Shown here: in pieces, positions 16,143-20,214 of the stretch
Layout of the letters: every line of letters begins with the position of its first letter
How positions within the stretch are numbered: position 1 is the stretch's first letter
Position numbers and translations under genes: made by a program
Assembly (NCBI GenBank): GCA_035530195.1
Contig: DATKVG010000213.1
Location: 1-20,214, forward strand
DNA from: JAPLKX01 sp035530195
GTDB lineage: Bacteria > Hydrogenedentota > Hydrogenedentia > Hydrogenedentales > SLHB01
DNA: 20,214 nucleotides
Reading direction: 5' to 3'
Notes under the pieces: model-generated
What the model saw: the letters and a program-made list of their open reading frames with translations, nothing else
What the model was told of the DNA's origin: nothing
Databases searched by the model: none

Positions 16143-16889
16143 ATGAATCTCCAGCATCTTGGAAACCGCATTCGCGCGCGCCGCGAGAAACTCGGCCTGA
16201 AACAACAGGACGTGGCCAACTCGCTCGGGATCAGCCCGCAGGCGGTGTCGAAATGGGAGCGCGGCGAGAACGCACCGGACATCACGGTGCTCGAACCGCT
16301 GGCGCGTCTGCTGGGCGTGTCGGCCGATTGGCTGCTGTCCGCGCAGGAGACCCGCCGCGACGTCTTCGATGCGGCTGTGCTGGTGTCGAGCATCCGGGGT
16401 GCGCACGAAAAAGCGCTGAGCCTGCACCCGCGCGAGTTCGCGCTGTGGGCGAACGGCATCTTTTATCAGCTTACCGAGATCACACTGGGCCGCGAGGGCG
16501 TGCCCATCAAGTACATGGGCGACCAGTACCTGTGCTTTTTTGCCGGCTCGAGGAAAGAAGAGCGCGCGTTTGACGTAGCGGCCCAGGCGCGGGCCATCCT
16601 GGGTAAAGATATCCGGATCGGCCTGAGCACGGGCGAAATCTACTTGGGCAGTGTCGGCCACCCGGATTATGCCCGGCCCGACATTATGGGGGAGGTCGTA
16701 AACATCGCGTTCCTCACGCTCGAGTGGGCGGATCGGAAAACAAGAACCGGAGTCGGCGCAACCGAGACATTTGTTCAGGCCCTGCCTGTGGCTGTGCGCC
16801 AAAAACTGGCCCTCGGGAAACAGGAAAAAGTCAGGTTCCGGGGTGTAACCGAGCAAGTCTGCGTAAAAGAACTTGAGCTTTCCCCATGA
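16143..16889 (+). CDS. XRE helix-turn-helix protein fused to a class III nucleotidyl-cyclase-like domain
   Basis: Residues 1-66 are an XRE/Cro-type DNA-binding domain: LGNRIRARREKLGLKQQDVA, then the recognition helix SPQAVSKWERGENAPD and LARLLGVSADWLL. Residues about 75-245 resemble a class III adenylate/guanylate cyclase catalytic domain: VLVSSIRG at 79-86, GVPIKYMGDQYLCFFAG at 119-135, IRIGLSTGEIYLGSVG at 157-172, and DIMGEVVNIA at 180-189. By alignment with known cyclases, one metal Asp (D127), the purine-selecting Lys/Asp (K123, D180) and the ribose-region Asn (N187) are kept. The first metal Asp is Ser (S83) and the transition-state Arg is Leu (L191). The protein may therefore be an inactive, nucleotide-sensing regulator or a weak cyclase. 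There are no membrane segments. It is divergent from uvrA and lacks a ribosome binding site. Confidence 0.85.
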   Translation: MNLQHLGNRIRARREKLGLKQQDVANSLGISPQAVSKWERGENAPDITVLEPLARLLGVSADWLLSAQETRRDVFDAAVLVSSIRGAHEKALSLHPREFALWANGIFYQLTEITLGREGVPIKYMGDQYLCFFAGSRKEERAFDVAAQARAILGKDIRIGLSTGEIYLGSVGHPDYARPDIMGEVVNIAFLTLEWADRKTRTGVGATETFVQALPVAVRQKLALGKQEKVRFRGVTEQVCVKELELSP

Positions 16890-17147
16890 TGCCGTCCAAA
16901 ATATCCATTGTGTCCAGAATGGCACTATGATAAGGCTTTGGTCGTGGAAGTCGGCAGCTAAAGCCATCGAAAGTCCCGCTGAAGCGGGCTGTTGAACGGG
17001 ACAGGCCAAGAACACCCCATCTAAAGATGGGTGCAAAGAGGAGCCTGCTGAAGCAGGCTAAGACGCTGTGGCGAGCGTACGTGGCGCCTTTGATTTAGGG
17101 TCATTGCACGGTGTCCACAGTTTTTGAAGAAGGGAGCCAGGATCAAA
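16890..17147. other. Intergenic region between XRE-cyclase gene and ahcY
   Basis: No gene is seen on either strand; the ORFs here are shadows. It is dominated by a hairpin cluster (16934-17059). A small CGCT/AGCG stem (17064-17077) follows, and then a stretch without clear promoter hexamers leads to the ahcY ribosome binding region. No terminator with a T-tract follows the XRE-cyclase stop. Confidence 0.5.
16934..17059 (+). other. Cluster of tetraloop hairpins upstream of ahcY
   Basis: Three hairpins share the loop form C-TGAA/TAAA-G: CCCGC-TGAA-GCGGG (16975-16988), CCCATC-TAAA-GATGGG (17016-17031) and AGCCTGC-TGAA-GCAGGCT (17042-17059). They are preceded by a GGCTTT (16934-16939)/AAAGCC (16960-16965) pairing. 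An alternative pairing GTCCCG (16973-16978)/CGGGAC (16997-17002) would disrupt the first hairpin. The set could be a REP-type repeat cluster or a structured RNA leader for ahcY; I did not recognise a known SAH or SAM riboswitch. Confidence 0.7.
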
Positions 17148-18596
17148 ATGTCCGCGACTGCAAAGCCAACCGCACAGAAATCCGAGTATAAAGTGGCTGA
17201 TATGGGCCTGGCCGAGTTGGGCCGGAAAACCATTGAACTGGCCGAGAAAGAAATGCCGGGCCTGATGGCGATCCGCGAGCGGTACGCGCCGCAACAGCCG
17301 CTGAAAGGCGCGCGCGTCACGGGATCGTTGCACATGACGGTCGAGACGGCTGTGCTGATCGAGACGCTCGTGGCGCTTGGCGCGGACGTGCGTTGGGCGA
17401 GTTGCAACATCTACTCGACACAGGATTACGCGGCCGCCGCGATCGCGAAGGCGGGCGTGCCGGTATTCGCGTGGAAAGGCGAGACGCTCGAAGAATACTG
17501 GTGGTGCACGTACCAGGCGATGCAGTTTGCCGAAGGGCTCGGGCCGAATATGATCGTCGACGACGGCGGCGACGCCACCATGCTGATCCACCGCGGCTAC
17601 GAGTTCGAAGAGACGTTCAACAAGACGGGCAAGCTGCCCGACGTCAGTTCCGCCAACAAGGAAGTCGCCATCGTCGACACGCTGCTGCACAAGATCCACG
17701 CCGAAGATAAGAACAAGTGGCACGACGTCGTCAAAGACCTCATTGGCGTCAGCGAAGAGACGACGACCGGCGTGCACCGACTGTACCAGATGATGAAGGA
17801 AGGCCGGCTGTTCACGCGGGCGATGAACGTCAACGACAGCGTGACCAAATCGAAGTTCGACAACATCTACGGGTGCCGGGAGTCGCTGGGCGACGGCATC
17901 AAGCGGGCCACCGACGTGATGATCGCCGGGAAGGTCGTGGTGGTGGCCGGTTACGGCGACGTGGGCAAAGGGTGCGCGCAGTCCATGCGCGGGCTCGGTG
18001 CGCGCGTCATCATCACGGAGATCGATCCGATCTGTGCGCTGCAGGCCTGCATGGAAGGCTACCAGGTGTTGCCGATGGCCGAAGCGGCCCCGATCGGCGA
18101 CATTTTCGTGACGGCGACCGGCTGTTGCGACGTGATCCGCGCCGAGCATTTCAAGGTGATGAAAGACCAGGCCATCCTGTGCAACATCGGCCATTTCGAT
18201 TCGGAAATCGAGATTGCCTGGCTCGAAGACAATCCCGATATCCGCGAGCAAAACGTCAAGCCGCAGGTCGACAAGTTCATCTTCCCCGACGGCCGTCAAC
18301 TGATCGTGCTGGCCCGAGGCCGGCTGGTCAACCTGGGCTGCGCCACCGGCCATCCGTCGTTTGTCATGTCGAACTCGTTCTCGAACCAGGTGCTCGCGCA
18401 GATTGCCCTGTTCACCGAGCGCGAGAAGTTCGAGGTCGGCAAGGTCTATGTCCTGCCCAAACTGCTCGACGAAGAAGTGGCCCGCCTTCATCTGGGTAAA
18501 CTGGGCGCGAAACTCGACCAACTCACGCCCGACCAGGCGTCTTACCTCGGAGTGCCCGCCCAAGGCCCGTTCAAACCCGACACGTACCGCTACTAG
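17148..18596 (+). CDS. ahcY: S-adenosylhomocysteine hydrolase (adenosylhomocysteinase)
   Basis: This 482-residue NAD-dependent enzyme splits SAH to adenosine and homocysteine and so relieves product inhibition of methyltransferases. Conserved parts are SLHMTVETAVLIETL (60-74), NIYSTQDYAAAAIA (87-100), VDDGGDATMLIHRG (137-150), the NAD fingerprint GYGDVGKG (268-275), CNIGHFDSEI, and the C-terminal FKPDTYRY. It carries the insertion of about 40 residues (near 155-200) typical of the long bacterial/plant form. ATG 17148 is preferred, with AGGA 5-8 nt upstream. A TTG at 17124 would add eight residues. It is a single-gene unit: hairpins upstream, and a 10-bp inverted repeat overlapping the stop codon. 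Confidence 0.98.
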   Translation: MSATAKPTAQKSEYKVADMGLAELGRKTIELAEKEMPGLMAIRERYAPQQPLKGARVTGSLHMTVETAVLIETLVALGADVRWASCNIYSTQDYAAAAIAKAGVPVFAWKGETLEEYWWCTYQAMQFAEGLGPNMIVDDGGDATMLIHRGYEFEETFNKTGKLPDVSSANKEVAIVDTLLHKIHAEDKNKWHDVVKDLIGVSEETTTGVHRLYQMMKEGRLFTRAMNVNDSVTKSKFDNIYGCRESLGDGIKRATDVMIAGKVVVVAGYGDVGKGCAQSMRGLGARVIITEIDPICALQACMEGYQVLPMAEAAPIGDIFVTATGCCDVIRAEHFKVMKDQAILCNIGHFDSEIEIAWLEDNPDIREQNVKPQVDKFIFPDGRQLIVLARGRLVNLGCATGHPSFVMSNSFSNQVLAQIALFTEREKFEVGKVYVLPKLLDEEVARLHLGKLGAKLDQLTPDQASYLGVPAQGPFKPDTYRY

Positions 18597-18643
18597 GAAT
18601 CCGGTCTAACACTCGCGATTTCAAAGACTGAAGCCGGATTCCT
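18595..18643 (+). terminator. Inverted repeat at the ahcY stop, probable transcript end
   Basis: AGGAATCCGG (18595-18604) and CCGGATTCCT (18634-18643) are perfect 10-bp complements around a 29-nt loop. The first arm overlaps the ahcY stop codon TAG (18594-18596). No T-run follows, so this is more likely an RNA 3'-end stabilising or rho-assisted structure than a classical terminator. Confidence 0.45.
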
Positions 18644-18775
18644 GTATAACGTGGGCTCCAACCATGGATTCAGTTCGTTGGAATTGCAGTATAGTCGCGC
18701 AGGTGTTGCGTGCGCTAAAGGACCTTCCTGACCGCATCCGTAGTTTTACGAGAGAAATGAGGTCCCCTTAATCGC

Positions 18776-18806
18776 TTGACATTCGGACGGCAGATAGTTG
18801 CATAAT
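18776..18806 (+). promoter_or_regulatory. Promoter-like pair for the accessory genes
   Basis: A perfect TTGACA (18776-18781) and CATAAT (18801-18806, five of six) are separated by 19 nt, a long spacer. The start site would be about 18813, roughly 100 nt before the gene at 18912. Confidence 0.45.
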
Positions 18807-18837
18807 AAGACGTTCGCTGGAAACGATGGGGTAACAG

Positions 18838-18853
18838 AACACTTTGCAGTGTT
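18838..18853 (+). promoter_or_regulatory. Operator-like dyad AACACT-TTGC-AGTGTT
   Basis: A perfect 6-bp inverted repeat with a 4-nt centre lies about 25 nt downstream of the predicted transcription start and 59 nt before the next gene. It could be an operator or a leader hairpin. Confidence 0.4.
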
Positions 18854-18911
18854 AGTAGTTGTCTATTTCCATGTGTTCATTTCTTGATGGGGTAAAGGGT
18901 TTTTGCTTCTG

Positions 18912-19544
18912 ATGACAAAGGCAATAGGTGTTGGTATCTCATGGTTTCTGGGCTTGGCCGGCGTTGTATGTACGATTCTGGGGGAATGGCCAGCGCAACA
19001 ATTGTCACAGATCACAGGGTTAACCGTTCTGGGAGCTAAGGCTGTTCTTTGCATTGCAATACCCGTGATTGTTATTCTGTTGACTTTTGTAGCCTATTTT
19101 GTTGGAAGGAAGTCGTCTAATGAGAGCAAGCATGTGACAGTCCCGATGAAGGACGTCTGTTGTTTCCTGATGAAGAGCTATCAAAATGCAATGAATTATC
19201 TGGACAAGGTTCATCAGGAATTGAGTAACGAAAGCAAACCAAGCTGGAGGAATCGAAGAGTCCATGCGAGTTCTTTGAGGGGTCTTGAATATAGCGGCTT
19301 GCTCGATGTTCCCCCATATATTCTGGATTCGGCGGATGCCGCGATAAGAGATAACCATTTTCAGGAGCGCACAAAAGCCATCGAGGCATTGCGGAAGATA
19401 CAAACACTTCTCTACTGGAAGTTCTGGATTAACCATGAGGTGGCTATTGACGGGGCCGCGACAATGGCACAAAAGTTGCTGACCAACATGAGCCGGTCGT
19501 TAGACGGAATTAAGCGCATATATGGCGCGTTAGATGTGGAATAG
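18912..19544 (+). CDS. Two-transmembrane protein of unknown function (accessory)
   Basis: The family is not recognised. From ATG 18912 (the frame is open to a TTG at 18903) the product has 210 residues: a hydrophobic segment near residues 4-24, a second near 43-67 (ending FVGRKSSNE), then a mainly helical soluble part of about 140 residues rich in Lys, Arg, Ser and Asn. It could be a membrane-tethered helical bundle. No catalytic motif is visible. GC is clearly lower than in the housekeeping part, and the codon use is more AT-rich, which suggests transfer. A probable promoter lies about 100 nt upstream. A 12-bp palindrome (19545-19556) directly follows the stop, and the next gene starts 36 nt later, so the two may form an operon. 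The ribosome binding site is unclear. Confidence 0.6.
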   Translation: MTKAIGVGISWFLGLAGVVCTILGEWPAQQLSQITGLTVLGAKAVLCIAIPVIVILLTFVAYFVGRKSSNESKHVTVPMKDVCCFLMKSYQNAMNYLDKVHQELSNESKPSWRNRRVHASSLRGLEYSGLLDVPPYILDSADAAIRDNHFQERTKAIEALRKIQTLLYWKFWINHEVAIDGAATMAQKLLTNMSRSLDGIKRIYGALDVE

Positions 19545-19556
19545 ACGTATATACGT
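19545..19556. promoter_or_regulatory. Perfect 12-bp palindrome ACGTATATACGT
   Basis: The palindrome follows immediately after the stop codon TAG (19542-19544) and precedes the next gene by 24 nt. It is a perfect dyad with no loop, the shape expected of a dimeric DNA-binding protein site, though a chance occurrence in AT-rich sequence is possible. Confidence 0.4.
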
Positions 19557-19580
19557 TGATCGACCAAGAGGAGACAGGTT

Positions 19581-19919
19581 ATGAGGTGGTTTACCTGGGT
19601 TTTGGTCTGGCTGAACATAAAAATGACCAAGAGAACGCTCCGTAGTGCCATCAGGAAAGGGAATTCTGTGGCCATATGCGAGGGCGGACGGAAACTACTC
19701 TATGTAGCGATATCAGCTTACAAATACCCCACAATTTGGACATCAGATCTCGTTTCGGAGTGTGAGCGATTGCTCACGGATGCGGCAGCCGCCACGGTTG
19801 GCACACCCGAAGAAACGAACTGTGCGCCAAGACCAAAGAAATTTCGAGAGACAATTGAAGGACTAAGCGATACAAGAAGCACGCTGGATGCAATTTATGC
19901 GAGGGCAAAGGTTGCGTAA
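19581..19919 (+). CDS. Small basic protein of unknown function (accessory)
   Basis: This 112-residue protein is unrecognised. It starts MRWFTWVLVWLNIKMTKRT, a short hydrophobic N terminus followed by basic residues, then a mixed-charge helical body with ATVGTPEETNCAPRPKKF and an Ala/Arg-rich end. The start is well supported: GAGGAG (19568-19573) sits 7 nt before ATG 19581. The short hydrophobic start might be a weak anchor or leader, while M15 (19623) would give a soluble 98-residue version. It lies 36 nt downstream of the two-TM gene on the same strand, so the two are probably cotranscribed and perhaps form a small mobile or defence-like pair. There is no motif evidence for that. Confidence 0.5.
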   Translation: MRWFTWVLVWLNIKMTKRTLRSAIRKGNSVAICEGGRKLLYVAISAYKYPTIWTSDLVSECERLLTDAAAATVGTPEETNCAPRPKKFRETIEGLSDTRSTLDAIYARAKVA

Positions 19920-19974
19920 CCTTTTGTCTTTGCTGGCTGACGTTGAATTTGTTGGCCTGAAAATAACTTCGTCC

Positions 19975-20005
19975 AATGACAAATATTGTCTTCGAATGAC
20001 AAATA
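19975..20005. repeat. 11-bp direct repeats with 20-bp period
   Basis: AATGACAAATA occurs at 19975-19985 and again at 19995-20005, 20 bp apart. Inside lies a GACAA/TTGTC inverted pair. The spacing of about two helix turns would place both copies on one face of DNA, as in binding sites for a dimeric regulator, but the position after the last gene gives no target. Confidence 0.6.
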
Positions 20006-20145
20006 GTCTACCCCCCCTCCCTGTGAGCACACACTCTTCAAAGGCCATGGCACAACTGTTTCCTTAGACGTAGGCATGCTGATTCACCGCCACCGGCTCT
20101 TTCCCACCCCTGAACGGTTGGCGCTTTGACGGGACTAGTTCTTCT

Positions 20146-20169
20146 CGCAAAGGCGCAAAGACGCCAAGG
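20146..20169. repeat. Three imperfect 8-bp repeats (CGCAAAGG type)
   Basis: CGCAAAGG, CGCAAAGA and CGCCAAGG stand side by side. The CGCAAAG-type tandem is a motif I know as widespread in environmental genomes; that recollection was not checked. It may be a fragment of a larger dispersed repeat. Confidence 0.55.
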
Positions 20170-20214
20170 TCAATCTTCAGAAACCATACCCTGCGAACGC
20201 GGCAAGATTTTATG

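Larger units (their letters stand above)
18597..18911 (+). other. Intergenic region with promoter and dyad ahead of an accessory gene pair
   Basis: There is no convincing gene here. GC falls below the left part of the window. It contains the ahcY inverted repeat, a promoter-like pair at 18776-18806 and a dyad at 18838-18853. The 18650-18770 part shows nothing I can name. Confidence 0.45.
19920..20214. other. Intergenic, lower-GC sequence at the window end
   Basis: No supported gene is visible here. It holds two short repeat arrays (19975-20005 and 20146-20169). A minus-strand ORF around 19863-20077 is low-complexity shadow sequence and is not supported. The final bases (ATG at 20212) may begin a gene beyond the window, which cannot be judged. 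Confidence 0.4.

Noticed and set aside
16934..17147. A known SAH riboswitch upstream of ahcY
   Set aside because: The GAGGAGCCTGC stretch looks superficially similar, but the rest of the conserved core I remember is not present; kept only as an unknown hairpin cluster.

Overview
The window is about 20 kb of a GC-rich bacterial chromosome. It is mostly dense housekeeping sequence, with lower-GC accessory sequence at the right end. Nothing in it names the organism. The synteny tmk-holB-ricT-tatD, non-AUG initiation of infC, a DUF5009/NagX-like acyltransferase, small palindromic repeats and Tat-like or secreted proteins would fit an uncultured Gram-negative-type lineage near Planctomycetota/Hydrogenedentota. 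That placement is a low-confidence inference.

Layout. At the left (184-1500, + strand) are two small exported proteins of unknown function and a VanZ-like membrane protein. The first is followed by a clear intrinsic terminator, and the second and third overlap by GTGA. A nine-gene run on the minus strand follows (8087 down to 1468): infC-rpmI-rplT-hisA-tyrA-tmk-holB-ricT-tatD. It has ATGA-type overlaps at hisA/tyrA, tyrA/tmk and tmk/holB, and 3-7 nt gaps at holB/ricT/tatD. It starts at a sigma70-like promoter (8366-8395), passes a roughly 270-nt structured leader with a textbook intrinsic terminator (attenuator) at 8163-8202, and begins translation of IF3 at a rare AUC codon. The run joins translation (IF3, L35, L20), His and Tyr biosynthesis, dTMP synthesis, the clamp-loader delta' subunit, the Fe-S protein RicT and a TatD nuclease.

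Divergent from it is a membrane-anchored metallophosphoesterase with an internal twin-arginine-like segment. A minus-strand cassette follows: O-methyltransferase, multi-pass HGSNAT/DUF5009-type acyltransferase, exported amidohydrolase. Upstream of that is uvrA, also on the minus strand. Divergent from uvrA is the most unusual protein in the window: an XRE helix-turn-helix domain fused to a class III nucleotidyl-cyclase-like domain that keeps some catalytic residues and has lost others. Its transcript may be leaderless.

Next comes an intergenic cluster of hairpins with UGAA/UAAA tetraloops, about 90-210 nt upstream of ahcY (S-adenosylhomocysteine hydrolase). AhcY would remove the SAH made by methyltransferases such as the one in this window. 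The last 1.6 kb (18600-20214) is lower in GC and carries two unrecognised genes, a two-TM protein and a 112-aa basic protein, together with palindromes and short repeats. I saw no tRNA, rRNA, CRISPR array, transposase or integrase.
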